A stretch of 24,261 nt of DNA, taken from contig CAYFQK010000016.1 in the NCBI GenBank assembly GCA_964345255.1, positions 1 to 24,261 on the forward strand. The letters run 5' to 3'. Positions 16,066-24,141 of the stretch are shown here, piece after piece. Every line of letters begins with the position of its first letter. Positions within the stretch are counted from its first letter, which is position 1. The translations under genes and the position numbers were made by a program. Source of the stretch: JAIPAH01 sp964345255. GTDB taxonomy: Bacteria > Bacteroidota > Bacteroidia > Bacteroidales > JAIPAH01. The notes beneath the pieces are model-generated. The model made no database searches. It had not been told where the DNA came from and worked only from the letters and a program-made list of their open reading frames with translations.

Positions 16066-16434
16066 ATGTTACTGGATTTAACATTTGACTTAGGAGCGAT
16101 AGACCAATTTGGAATAATTGTAGCTATTGTTGGCTATGTGGTGGTTTTCATTGTGTTAATCCTCATGTTTACCATTTACAATAATCTTCCTAAAATTCTT
16201 AACCTGAAGAATCGCCAGAAAATGCGAAAGAGAGGGAAAAAAGAATGTGAGGAGTGCGAGGACATAACCGGTGAAATAAATGCGGCCATTAGCATGGCTT
16301 TGAATTTACATTTCAGCGAAATGCACGATGTGGAGAGTGACAAAATGACGATTAAAAAAGTATCTAAACGATACTCTCCCTGGAGTTCTAAAATTTATGG
16401 ACTGAATTCTTACTATCAAAAAATGCAAAAATGA
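16066..16434 (+). CDS. OadG-family small membrane subunit of the Na+-pump decarboxylase
   Basis: A 122-residue protein with one membrane helix at about residues 14-40 (FGIIVAIVGYVVVFIVLILMF). A charged cytoplasmic tail follows, with KKECEECEDITGEINAAISMAL and a C-terminal TIKKVSKRYSPWSSKIYGL. The gamma/delta subunit of oxaloacetate and methylmalonyl-CoA decarboxylases has this layout and holds the peripheral carboxyltransferase to the membrane beta subunit. The EINAAIS(M/L)AL...H.....HD motif is commonly seen in the Bacteroidota version. An AAGGAA sequence 7 bases before the ATG is a good ribosome site, unusual in this window. The end overlaps the biotin carrier gene by four bases. Sequence similarity is weak in this family, so the call leans on context. 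Confidence 0.85.
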   Translation: MLLDLTFDLGAIDQFGIIVAIVGYVVVFIVLILMFTIYNNLPKILNLKNRQKMRKRGKKECEECEDITGEINAAISMALNLHFSEMHDVESDKMTIKKVSKRYSPWSSKIYGLNSYYQKMQK

Positions 16435-16856
16435 AAAAATTCTCTTTTACAATAAACGGGAATCAATACGACGTAGAAATAAAAGATGTGGAAGACAACG
16501 TGGCCCAGATTGAAGTTAATGGTACCACATACGAAGTTGAAATCCACCGCGAGGTGAAAAAATCTAAAACGCCAACGCTCGTGCGTTCTGAACTGCCTAC
16601 AAAACGACAGGACAGCAAAATTAAAAAGAACATCAGCACATCTTCCAGTATGATAAAGTCGCCCTTGCCCGGAAACATATTGAGTATACTCGTTCAAGAG
16701 GGCGATGAAGTCAAAAAAGGACAAAAAGTGCTTACATACGAAGCGATGAAAATGGAAAATGAAGTCCGTGCTGAAAAGGATGGCGTGGTTAAGTCGGTTA
16801 AGGTTGCTGTTGGCGACAGCGTTTTGGAAGGACAGGAATTAATGGAAATTGCATAA
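16431..16856 (+). CDS. mmdC: Biotin carboxyl carrier subunit
   Basis: A 141-residue biotinyl carrier that shuttles the carboxyl group from MmdA to the membrane beta subunit. The C-terminal biotinyl domain (about 74-141) has KSPLPGNILSILVQEGDEV and the biotinylation site YEAMKMEN with Lys107, followed by GDSVLEGQELMEI. The N-terminal 45 residues (KKFSFTINGNQYDVEIKDVE) form a small beta domain usual in these carriers. The two are joined by a basic, Ser/Thr-rich linker instead of the long Ala/Pro linker of proteobacterial types. The start overlaps the OadG-like gene by four bases (ATGA), and the oadB-type gene follows three bases after the stop. Confidence 0.93.
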   Translation: MKKFSFTINGNQYDVEIKDVEDNVAQIEVNGTTYEVEIHREVKKSKTPTLVRSELPTKRQDSKIKKNISTSSSMIKSPLPGNILSILVQEGDEVKKGQKVLTYEAMKMENEVRAEKDGVVKSVKVAVGDSVLEGQELMEIA

Positions 16857-16859
16857 GTC

Positions 16860-18191
16860 ATGAGAAAATTACTTACAGTTCTTGGAGCAATATTTCTTCT
16901 GGCTTTGATTTCATATGCCTTCAGAGGGCCGGAAGAACAAACAGATTATCAAGATAAGGAACAGCAGACAGAGGAACGGGTCGTTGGCGAAAATACAGAA
17001 GTAGAAGGAACGGCCGCTGCCCATGGTATTAATCAGTTTTGGAAGTTCACGGGTTTCCGTAACGTTACAGCCAAGCACCTGGTGATGATAGCAGTGGGGT
17101 TGTTTTTTATTTTTCTTGCCATAAAATACGAATACGAGCCTTTATTGCTTGTGCCTATAGGTGTGGGTGTTATTATAGGGAATATACCTTTTTTGGAGAG
17201 TGCCGGGTTGCAGTTGGGAATTTATGAAGACGGAAGTGTGATGAATTACCTCTATTTCGGAGTGACGGCCGGTATATATCCCCCGCTTATTTTCCTGGGG
17301 ATAGGCGCTATGACCGATTTTTCAACGCTCATGTCCAGTCCGCGGTTAATGTTATTGGGAGCTGCAGCGCAGATAGGTATTTTTCTTACGTTCCTGGGAG
17401 CCCTTGCCCTTGGCTTTGCACCCCCTGAGGCCGGAGCAATAGGAATTATCGGCGGAGCCGACGGGCCTACAGCTATTTTTCTCTCATCGAAGCTGGCTAA
17501 CGGCGTGAACGTTTTGCCTGACGGAGAAACCGTCCGCAATTTAATCGGTCCCATAGCCATTGCAGCCTATTCATATATGGCGCTGGTTCCGGTGATACAG
17601 CCGCCGCTAATGAGACTTATGACCAACAAGAGAGAGCGCGTCATTAAGATGAAACCTCCGCGGGCGGTATCTAAGCTGGAAAAAATTCTTTTCCCGATTA
17701 TTGGGCTCTTAGTCACAGGATTTATCGCACCCAGTGCCCTGCCGCTTCTGGGAATGCTTTTCTTTGGGAATATTTTAAAAGAAAGCGGAGTAACTCGTCG
17801 CCTGGCCGAAACCGCAAGAAATTCGCTTATTGACATTGTAACCATTTTGCTTGGCCTTACTGTAGGGGCCTCGACGCAAGCTACCGTGTTTCTTAAAGAT
17901 ACTTCATTATTGATTTTTGGATTGGGAGCGCTTTCCTTTATGATTGCCACGCTAGGAGGACTCACTTTTGCAAAGGTCATGAACTTGTTTCTGCCTGAGG
18001 ATAAAAAAATCAATCCCCTTGTAGGAGCAGCAGGTGTTTCAGCAGTCCCCGACAGTGCCAGGGTAGTTCAGCATGAAGGGCTTAAGTTTGACCCGTCAAA
18101 CCATTTGCTTATGCATGCCATGGCGCCCAATGTTTCGGGAGTTATCGGCTCAGCCGTGGCAGCAGGTATTTTGCTGAGTTTCTTATTATAA
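16860..18191 (+). CDS. Na+-translocating decarboxylase beta subunit
   Basis: Integral membrane subunit (OadB/MmdB/GcdB family) that releases CO2 from carboxybiotin and exports Na+. The 443-residue protein begins with an extra segment: a hydrophobic helix (about 4-21), a polar acidic stretch (EEQTDYQDKEQQTEERVVGE) and then the conserved core from about residue 70. Core motifs are GIGAMTDFSTL, the Na+-site loop GIIGGADGPTAIFLSSKLA with its conserved Asp, VSAVPDSARVVQ and APNVSGVIGSAVAAG. The N-terminal extension is the form I associate with Bacteroidota and may act as a signal-anchor. It is the last gene of the operon, closed by a terminator at 18212-18245. Confidence 0.93.
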   Translation: MRKLLTVLGAIFLLALISYAFRGPEEQTDYQDKEQQTEERVVGENTEVEGTAAAHGINQFWKFTGFRNVTAKHLVMIAVGLFFIFLAIKYEYEPLLLVPIGVGVIIGNIPFLESAGLQLGIYEDGSVMNYLYFGVTAGIYPPLIFLGIGAMTDFSTLMSSPRLMLLGAAAQIGIFLTFLGALALGFAPPEAGAIGIIGGADGPTAIFLSSKLANGVNVLPDGETVRNLIGPIAIAAYSYMALVPVIQPPLMRLMTNKRERVIKMKPPRAVSKLEKILFPIIGLLVTGFIAPSALPLLGMLFFGNILKESGVTRRLAETARNSLIDIVTILLGLTVGASTQATVFLKDTSLLIFGLGALSFMIATLGGLTFAKVMNLFLPEDKKINPLVGAAGVSAVPDSARVVQHEGLKFDPSNHLLMHAMAPNVSGVIGSAVAAGILLSFLL

Positions 18192-18211
18192 AAAATCAAA
18201 TTATAGATATC

Positions 18212-18246
18212 AACCGGGTGCGTTATATTGATGCATCCGGTTTTTA
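18212..18246 (+). terminator. Intrinsic terminator of the methylmalonyl-CoA decarboxylase operon
   Basis: AACCGGGTGC (18212-18221) pairs with GCATCCGGTT (18233-18242) in a 10-bp stem with one G-T pair and an 11-base loop. It runs into TTTTTATTTATT, 20 bases after the beta-subunit stop. Confidence 0.8.
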
Positions 18247-18297
18247 TTTATTAAGAGTTTTTTCTTTTTCTTAAATTAGCCAAAAATTTCATTTGGC

Positions 18298-18909
18298 ATG
18301 TTGATTATTGGCATAGCAGGAGGATCCGGTTCAGGCAAAACAACAGTAGCAAAAAAGATTATTGAAGGTCTTCCTGAAGAGTCCATAAGTATTATCCCTC
18401 AGGATGCCTATTATAAAGATAACAGTCATTTGCCCATTGAAGAGAGAAAAGAGATAAATTTTGATCACCCTTCTTCTATTGAATTCGAGCTTTTGGTAAA
18501 ACAGATTGATCAGCTGATCCAGGGCGATCCCATTCAGATGCCCGTTTATTCATATCTCACATGTACGAGAAAAGAAGATACCATAACTATAGAGCCTACA
18601 AAGGTAGTCATTGTCGAAGGCATATTGATTCTAACCAGCCTTGAATTAAGAAAGCGCCTGGGGATAAAAATTTTTGTAGATGCCGATTCTGATAACCGGT
18701 TAATACGGATTCTTGACAGGGACAATAAGGAACGAGGCCGGTCTTACGAAGAGGTCATTGAGCACTACAAGAGCTTTGTGCAGCCTATGCATCTCCAGTT
18801 TATTGAACCTTCAAAAAAATTTGCCGATATAATCGTACCTGAGGGGGGGCAGAATCAGATTGCTATAGATATCCTTCGCTCCAGGATTTGTCAGAATATT
18901 GATTTATAA
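18298..18909 (+). CDS. udk: Uridine kinase
   Basis: Cytosolic pyrimidine-salvage kinase that phosphorylates uridine and cytidine to UMP and CMP. The 203-residue length is normal. The Walker A loop is GGSGSGKTT (8-16). QDAYYKD (about 35-41) carries the catalytic Asp and tyrosine. NFDHPSSIEFELL, MPVYSYLTCTR and VVIVEGILIL (Walker B region) follow. RILDRDNKERGRSYEEVIEHY is the lid, and VQPMHLQFIEPSKKFADIIVPEGG the usual C-terminal part. The ATG at 18298 directly precedes the family's normal start. A weak TAAATTAG at 18272-18279 could be its -7 element. It is an independent unit after the operon terminator. Confidence 0.95.
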   Translation: MLIIGIAGGSGSGKTTVAKKIIEGLPEESISIIPQDAYYKDNSHLPIEERKEINFDHPSSIEFELLVKQIDQLIQGDPIQMPVYSYLTCTRKEDTITIEPTKVVIVEGILILTSLELRKRLGIKIFVDADSDNRLIRILDRDNKERGRSYEEVIEHYKSFVQPMHLQFIEPSKKFADIIVPEGGQNQIAIDILRSRICQNIDL

Positions 18910-18947
18910 ATTTTGTTATCTTTATTGCATATCAAATGCATGAATTT

Positions 18948-19904
18948 ATGAAGTATTTACTAGTTATCATTCCCTTGTTTTTTTTAATATCATCATGCGA
19001 GAAAGGGCAAGTGCAGCCTGATGATGGCTGGCAGTGGAAAACGTATACTTCGGGTGATGGACTGGCAGGTAATGAGGTGCATGTGGTCATGGTGGCCGGC
19101 AACAATGTGAAGTGGTTTGGTACGGAATATGGGGCGAGTTCCTTTAATGGCACTAGCTGGACATCCTATAATCAAGCAGACGGGCTTATCTATCAAAAAG
19201 TAATAGCCCTTGCTGAGGATAAGGACGGAATTATCTGGTTTGGAACTCCTTTTGGTGTATCAAGATTTGATGGGAACAACTGGGTTTCTTATACTGCAGA
19301 AGAAGGCCTCCCGGATAATTATGTTTATGATATTGCTATCGACGAAAATAATACCAAATGGTTTGCCACACCCTCAGGCGCTGCAAGTTTTGATGGCCAA
19401 AACTGGAATTATTATGTAAAACACAGCGATACTTCCATTGTGAATAATCATGTAACCGTGGTTGAAGTTGATAATCAGAATAATAAATGGTTTGGCACAG
19501 AGTTCGGAGTATCAAAACTGGAAAATAATTATTGGTCTGCCTATATTTCAGACCAGGGAAACTCCTGGAATTTTATCACAGATATTGATGTAAACGCTTC
19601 CACTAACGAGGTTTGGATCTCCACCCTGGCGGGGATTATTACGCATCAAAACAATAATTTTTCCACCATACCTTACAGCGAAGGCTTAGCCTACAACCAG
19701 GTTTATGGCGTGGCTTTCGAAGAAGAAAGTACCTGGGTAGCCACTCAAAGAGGGGCTAGCCGTTTTGACGGTTCTTGGGAGACTTTTACCACTGCCGACG
19801 GGTTGGGCGCTGCGTGGGTAAGCGATATTGAAATAGACCAGGACGGAATAATTTGGTTTGCTACCATTGCCGGAGGTGTTACTTCTCTTGATAAGGGCGA
19901 TTAG
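18948..19904 (+). CDS. Lipoprotein with seven two-component-regulator propeller repeats
   Basis: A cell-envelope lipoprotein of 318 residues. The start at 18948 gives MKYLLVIIPLFFLISSCEKG, a lipoprotein signal with lipobox ISSC (Cys17). The in-frame ATG at 18936 adds only MHEF. The rest is one beta-propeller of seven Reg_prop-type blades. Each has a core W(F/I/V)(G/A/S)T followed by GxxxFDGxxW: WFGTEYG, WFGTPFG, WFATPSG, WFGTEFG, WISTLAG, WVATQRG and WFATIAG. Such blades usually form the sensor part of hybrid two-component systems, but there is no transmembrane helix, histidine kinase or response-regulator domain here. It is a stand-alone propeller, function unknown. Lipidation and envelope location are confident. 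Confidence 0.9.
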   Translation: MKYLLVIIPLFFLISSCEKGQVQPDDGWQWKTYTSGDGLAGNEVHVVMVAGNNVKWFGTEYGASSFNGTSWTSYNQADGLIYQKVIALAEDKDGIIWFGTPFGVSRFDGNNWVSYTAEEGLPDNYVYDIAIDENNTKWFATPSGAASFDGQNWNYYVKHSDTSIVNNHVTVVEVDNQNNKWFGTEFGVSKLENNYWSAYISDQGNSWNFITDIDVNASTNEVWISTLAGIITHQNNNFSTIPYSEGLAYNQVYGVAFEEESTWVATQRGASRFDGSWETFTTADGLGAAWVSDIEIDQDGIIWFATIAGGVTSLDKGD

Positions 19905-19918
19905 CTTTTCTTTTTAGG

Positions 19919-19954
19919 ATCTTCGTTTCTAATTTATCTGAAGGATTCTTTTTT
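19919..19954 (+). terminator. Possible weak terminator after the propeller lipoprotein gene
   Basis: ATCTTC (19919-19924) pairs with GAAGGAT (19940-19946) with one bulged base, followed by TCTTTTTT (19947-19954). The stem is short and imperfect, and a possible recJ promoter overlaps the T-run. Confidence 0.3.
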
Positions 19955-19981
19955 CAAACTCGTTATTTAATAGTAATTTTA
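19950..19981 (+). promoter_or_regulatory. recJ: Possible recJ promoter
   Basis: TTTT (19950-19953), 20 bases, then TAATTTTA (19974-19981), one base off TAnnTTTG. The start point would fall near 19986, leaving almost no leader before the ATG at 19991, which slightly favours the alternative recJ start at 20000. Confidence 0.3.
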
Positions 19982-19990
19982 CAGATAGAA

Positions 19991-21754
19991 ATGAATCGTA
20001 TGATAAAACGATGGTTATTAAAAAAAGAAGGCGAATCGGAGAAGGTAGAACACCTGTCCAGGGTATTAAGTATAGATCATAACCTGGCTAATCTTTTGGT
20101 GCAGAGGGGCATTTATACATACGATGAGGCAAAGAATTTTTTTCGTCCGGAGCTTTCTCAGTTGCACGATCCTTTTTTGATGAAAGATATGGACCGCACC
20201 ATTAATCGCATTGAAATGGCCGTTCAGCGCAACGAACGTATAATGGTATATGGCGATTATGATGTAGATGGAACAACAGCAGTAGCTCTTGTATATACGT
20301 TCTTGTCCAGTTTTTACTTCAATATTGATTATTATATTCCCGATCGATATAACGAGGGCTATGGCGTTTCCTATAAAGGAATTGACTACGCCGATGAAAA
20401 TGGGATAAGCCTGATAATAGCCCTCGATTGCGGGATAAAGGCAAATGATAAAATAAAATATGCGACTGAAAAAGGTATTGATTTTATCATTGGTGACCAC
20501 CATCGGCCGGATGAAATCTTACCCCCCGCATATGCCGTATTAGACCCTAAGCGGTCGGATTGTAATTATCCTTATAAGGAATTGTCAGGATGTGGCGTAG
20601 GATTCAAGATAGCCCAGGCTTATGCTCAGCAACACCATATCCCCTTCCGGGAACTGGAAAAATACCTCGACCTGGTAGTGGTGAGCATAGCTGCCGATAT
20701 CGTTCCCGTAACCGGCGAAAATCGCATTTTAGCTTTCCATGGCCTTAAGCTCATGAATACCAACCCGCGCCCGGGCTTTGAAGCCATATTGCGGTACAGT
20801 AATATTCAGCGTAAAGGAAACAACCCTAAGGCAAGAAATAATTATATTTTTAACCGGGAACTAACAATTACTGACCTGGTTTTTTTAATAGGACCCCGGA
20901 TTAATGCCGCAGGGCGCATAGAAAGCGGAAATAATTCGGTGGAACTGCTAGTGAGTGATGATTTGGAATATGCAAGAAACCTTGCCGAGCAAATCAATGA
21001 CTTTAATATCGAGCGCAGGAACCTGGATGCTACAGCAACACAGCAGGCGCAGGAAATGATAAATTCCGAACCCGGCGACGATAAGCATAAATCCACGGTG
21101 GTATATCACCCTGAGTGGCATAAAGGAGTTGTAGGGATTGTCGCCTCCAGGCTTATCGAAAAATACTATCGTCCCACCATTGTTTTAACAAAATCAAATG
21201 GATTGATCACGGGCTCGGCCCGGTCGATAAAGAATTTTGATGTTTATGACGCCATTGACGCCTGCAGCGAATTGCTAGAGCATTTCGGAGGTCATAAATA
21301 TGCAGCCGGCTTATCCTTACTACCCGAAAACTTTGAAACCTTTAAGCAGCGTTTTGAAAGCATTGTCAGTGAATCATTAAGTGAAGAAGACATGATCCCT
21401 GAGATTGAAATTGATGCAAATCTGCAGCTTAAAGACATCAACAGTAAATTTTTCCGTATTATGCGGCAGTTTGCTCCTTTTGGTCCCGGAAATGAAGCTC
21501 CTATTTTCAGAACGTGCGGGGTGATTGATACAGGGTACGTCCGGTTAATAAAAGACAAACACCTTAAGATGGCTGTTATCCACCCCAGGATTTCAGGGTT
21601 TCCCATTGAGGCAATCGCCTTTCAGCAAGGGAAGTACTTCGAATATATTAAGGAAGGGAATACTTTTGACATTTGCTATGCCGTTGAGGAGAACGAAATG
21701 AACGGCATGCTTCAGCTAAATATAAAAGACATCAAGCCCGTCGACAATCAATAA
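19991..21754 (+). CDS. recJ: Single-stranded-DNA-specific 5'-3' exonuclease RecJ
   Basis: DHH-superfamily nuclease acting in recombination and mismatch/base-excision repair. The 587-residue protein carries all core motifs: MVYGDYDVDGTTA (85-97) with the metal aspartates, ALDCGIK (144-150), the DHH triad in IGDHHRPDE (169-171), SGCGVGFK, and the DHHA1 part with GPRINAAGRIESG. In the C-half, VVYHPEWHKGVVGIVASRL, then GSARSI and FGGHKYAAGLSL, are typical. The OB-fold tail ends in MLQLNIKDIKPV. The frame starts MNRMIKRWLLKK. The ATG at 20000 (MIKRWLLKK) matches the usual M-x-KRW N-terminus equally well. It converges with the LysE-family gene, 31 bases away. Confidence 0.96.
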   Translation: MNRMIKRWLLKKEGESEKVEHLSRVLSIDHNLANLLVQRGIYTYDEAKNFFRPELSQLHDPFLMKDMDRTINRIEMAVQRNERIMVYGDYDVDGTTAVALVYTFLSSFYFNIDYYIPDRYNEGYGVSYKGIDYADENGISLIIALDCGIKANDKIKYATEKGIDFIIGDHHRPDEILPPAYAVLDPKRSDCNYPYKELSGCGVGFKIAQAYAQQHHIPFRELEKYLDLVVVSIAADIVPVTGENRILAFHGLKLMNTNPRPGFEAILRYSNIQRKGNNPKARNNYIFNRELTITDLVFLIGPRINAAGRIESGNNSVELLVSDDLEYARNLAEQINDFNIERRNLDATATQQAQEMINSEPGDDKHKSTVVYHPEWHKGVVGIVASRLIEKYYRPTIVLTKSNGLITGSARSIKNFDVYDAIDACSELLEHFGGHKYAAGLSLLPENFETFKQRFESIVSESLSEEDMIPEIEIDANLQLKDINSKFFRIMRQFAPFGPGNEAPIFRTCGVIDTGYVRLIKDKHLKMAVIHPRISGFPIEAIAFQQGKYFEYIKEGNTFDICYAVEENEMNGMLQLNIKDIKPVDNQ

Positions 21755-21785
21755 TACCCTTTTACGAAGGTTTAGCAGATCCGTA

Positions 21786-22415
21786 TCAGAAAGTCACCCG
21801 GTAGATTAGGATAAATCCGAAAACAATCAACATAATTCCAATAGCACGGTTCAGCCAGAATGTCACCCGTGGCCGCAATATTTTCTTGAAACGGTTGCCA
21901 ACATAGCATTTTAGAAGGTCGGAAGAAAAAATGGTAATCAGGGTGGCTCCGAAAAACGTAATGACAGATTGCTCAAAGTTTTGACTGTCGGAATGGGCGG
22001 TTACGAATCCCATAGCTGCCAGCCAGAAGAAAAAGATAAACGGATTGGCAAAATTCAGCACAAAACCTTTAGCCAGGAAAGTGGCCACTGTCGGGTCTTT
22101 AGGCGTTTTATATTTTGCACTCCGGCGCTTAAGTATTTCGGGTTTTTTCAGAAAAGTATAAATACCAAAACCAATTAAGGCCGCTCCACCGATGAGGCCA
22201 ATATAGATTTTGCTTGCTTCATTAAAAATACTGGAAGCACCGATATAGGCAATGATTATGAATGCAGCATCGCTTGCCAGTATCCCCAGCGATAAAAGGA
22301 CACCCCATTTAAAACCTCTGTCGATGCCTGTTTGAATCACAGCCCAGAAGGCCGGACCAAAAGAAAAAGACACCGCTAATCCCAGCCCGATAGCTTCTAA
22401 TATTACTTCTAGCAT
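21786..22415 (-). CDS. LysE/RhtB-family amino-acid exporter
   Basis: A 209-residue inner-membrane protein with about six hydrophobic segments: residues 1-27, 38-62, 67-89, 112-140, 145-165 and 185-208. The N-terminus has the family pattern, with GLAVSFSFGPAFWAVIQTGIDRGFKWGVLLSLGILASDAAFI resembling PGP...V...(S/A)G.r.G. Here the usual PGP is replaced by FGPA, which keeps the G-P. NFANPFIFFFWLAAMGF is the conserved N-P-k-xxxFf segment. The family exports basic or neutral amino acids or their derivatives; the substrate cannot be read from sequence. The gene starts six bases after the GH3 gene stop, so the two form one transcript. Confidence 0.88.
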   Translation of the reverse strand: MLEVILEAIGLGLAVSFSFGPAFWAVIQTGIDRGFKWGVLLSLGILASDAAFIIIAYIGASSIFNEASKIYIGLIGGAALIGFGIYTFLKKPEILKRRSAKYKTPKDPTVATFLAKGFVLNFANPFIFFFWLAAMGFVTAHSDSQNFEQSVITFFGATLITIFSSDLLKCYVGNRFKKILRPRVTFWLNRAIGIMLIVFGFILIYRVTF

Positions 22416-22421
22416 GATTCT

Positions 22422-23966
22422 TTACTCGCTTTTTGAGTATTCGTTTCTCAAAAACTGTTCCCAATCATTGTATGTACCATTTTTAAGAACGCGGGGAAAT
22501 TTATTTTGGCCCCCGATTTTGTCGTACTTTTCCATGTAAGAGTAAAAGGCATCGATCGGAAGAACTTCTACAAAGACCTCTTTTATGGCCGATCCTCGCT
22601 CTACACGGTAGTCGTCATTTAATTTTTTCAGATTTTTATCGAGTTCTTCTTTGGCCTTTTCAGGGTCTAATGCCTGGTCAGTCCCTATAAACCATTTATG
22701 CGCAAACATGGTTTCATGGTGTATTGCTGCTACTGCAAATTCACGGATGTCTACGTTGAGGTTTTTCCCCATCATTTCTATGGCTCTGTTCATATTCTCC
22801 TGGGAGAGATGCTCTCCGCAATAGTTGAGGAAGAATTTGGTTCTGCCGGTAATAACTATCTCGTAACGTTCTTTGTCCAGTACTTTCACGATATCTCCGA
22901 TGAGGTAACGCCATGCTCCGGCTACCGTCGACAATAGCAAAGCATATTCTTTATTTTCCTCAACCTCATCGATGAGAAGGGTTTTAGCATCCTGCCTGAT
23001 ATTGCCCTCTTCGTCAAAATTCCCTTCTTGAAAAGGGATAAATTCCAGGAAAATGCCATTATCCAGCACCAGTTCCATACCCTCCGTTCCGGGTCGGCTT
23101 TGGTAGGCGATGAATCCCTCAGAAGCAAGATAAGTTTCTATATATGTCAGGGGATGAGCCAGCAGTTTTTCAAACCCTTTTTTATAAGGGGTAAAAGATA
23201 CTCCGCCATGAACATATATATTGAGATTCGGCCAAATATCATGGATGGTGTCGAGCTGGTAAAAATCAATAATTTTTTCCAGAAGAATTTGCAACCAGGC
23301 GGGGACGCCTACGATAACTCCAACGTCCCAGTTTTTAGCCTTTTTAACTATTTCATCGAGTTTTGTGTTCCAGTCTCGCTCTTTGGAAATGCGCCTTCCG
23401 GGCTTGTAAAAATGCTGAAACCAGAAAGGGATATTGCTGGCCGTAATGCCTGATAAGTCGCCTTCATAGTAGGTGCCGTTGAATTGCAGATGAGTACTTC
23501 CACCCAACATTAAAATGCCTTTTTCATAAAATTCTTTCGGGAATTTATAGTTGGCCAGAGAAAATATCTGCCGGATACTGGTTTTTTTTATGGATTTAAG
23601 CATATCATTCGTGACGGGGATGTGCTTGCTGGATGCTTCGGATGTTCCGGAGCTGAGCGCAAAATATTTTACTTTCCCCGGCCAGGTTACATATGGTTCA
23701 TTGTTTAGGGTTCTATACCACCATTCGCGGTAAATGCTCTTGTAATCGTAGATAGGAACAGTCTGCTGATAAGTCTCTACTACATTTTTAGAATAAAGTA
23801 TATCCTGAAATTTATACTTTTCGCCAAAACGCGTATAAGAACCTTTTCTGAGAAGCTTCTTAAGGGTTTTGACTTGCATATGCCTTGGGTTTGCTTTTCG
23901 ATTATCGTAAGGCAATTTACTGCGCAGTGCAATGGCATTTTTTATAACAGAACCTAAGATAGGCAT
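22422..23966 (-). CDS. GH3-family (auxin-responsive GH3-like) acyl-adenylating protein
   Basis: A 514-residue protein of the GH3 branch of the ANL superfamily. In plants these enzymes adenylate a carboxylic acid and join it to an amino acid. Visible motifs are the ATP loop ALSSGTSEASSKHIPVT (about 103-119), GVPAWLQILLEKII, YVHGGVSFTPYKKGFEKLL, YLASEGFIAYQ (about 280-289), DNGIFLEFIPF, and WRYLIGDIVKV with Gly357-Asp358. TGRTKFFLNYCGEHLSQENM (from 373) joins the C-terminal domain. This order matches GH3 motifs I-III. Bacteroidota commonly carry such genes, and their substrates are unknown to me. It is the first gene of a two-gene unit with the LysE-type exporter. The start MPILGSVIKNAIALRSKLPY is normal for the bacterial branch. 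Confidence 0.9.
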   Translation of the reverse strand: MPILGSVIKNAIALRSKLPYDNRKANPRHMQVKTLKKLLRKGSYTRFGEKYKFQDILYSKNVVETYQQTVPIYDYKSIYREWWYRTLNNEPYVTWPGKVKYFALSSGTSEASSKHIPVTNDMLKSIKKTSIRQIFSLANYKFPKEFYEKGILMLGGSTHLQFNGTYYEGDLSGITASNIPFWFQHFYKPGRRISKERDWNTKLDEIVKKAKNWDVGVIVGVPAWLQILLEKIIDFYQLDTIHDIWPNLNIYVHGGVSFTPYKKGFEKLLAHPLTYIETYLASEGFIAYQSRPGTEGMELVLDNGIFLEFIPFQEGNFDEEGNIRQDAKTLLIDEVEENKEYALLLSTVAGAWRYLIGDIVKVLDKERYEIVITGRTKFFLNYCGEHLSQENMNRAIEMMGKNLNVDIREFAVAAIHHETMFAHKWFIGTDQALDPEKAKEELDKNLKKLNDDYRVERGSAIKEVFVEVLPIDAFYSYMEKYDKIGGQNKFPRVLKNGTYNDWEQFLRNEYSKSE

Positions 23967-24141
23967 GTAAAAAGTTTTTAATTTTAGTTCGTAAAATTAT
24001 AAAATTTATTTCATATTACTTATGCTTTTGAGCACACACCAATGTTTTGCTATGAATTAACACAAATTTTATTAGTGAATAAAAAGGTTAGTCAAAAAAT
24101 TATTATACATTGCTGATTAAGAGCAGGAAATATATCATAAA
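23967..24141. other. Divergent intergenic region, no gene seen
   Basis: 175 bp, AT-rich, between the GH3 gene and the partial rightward gene. It should hold two promoters. TAATTTTA on the minus strand (23992-23999) is a near match to the -7 element, but no -33 partner was found. No convincing element was found for the rightward gene. Confidence 0.5.

Noticed and set aside
20066..20503. 145-codon minus-strand frame inside recJ
   Set aside because: Antisense to the DHH catalytic motifs of recJ, low-complexity Ile/Tyr composition, no family match.
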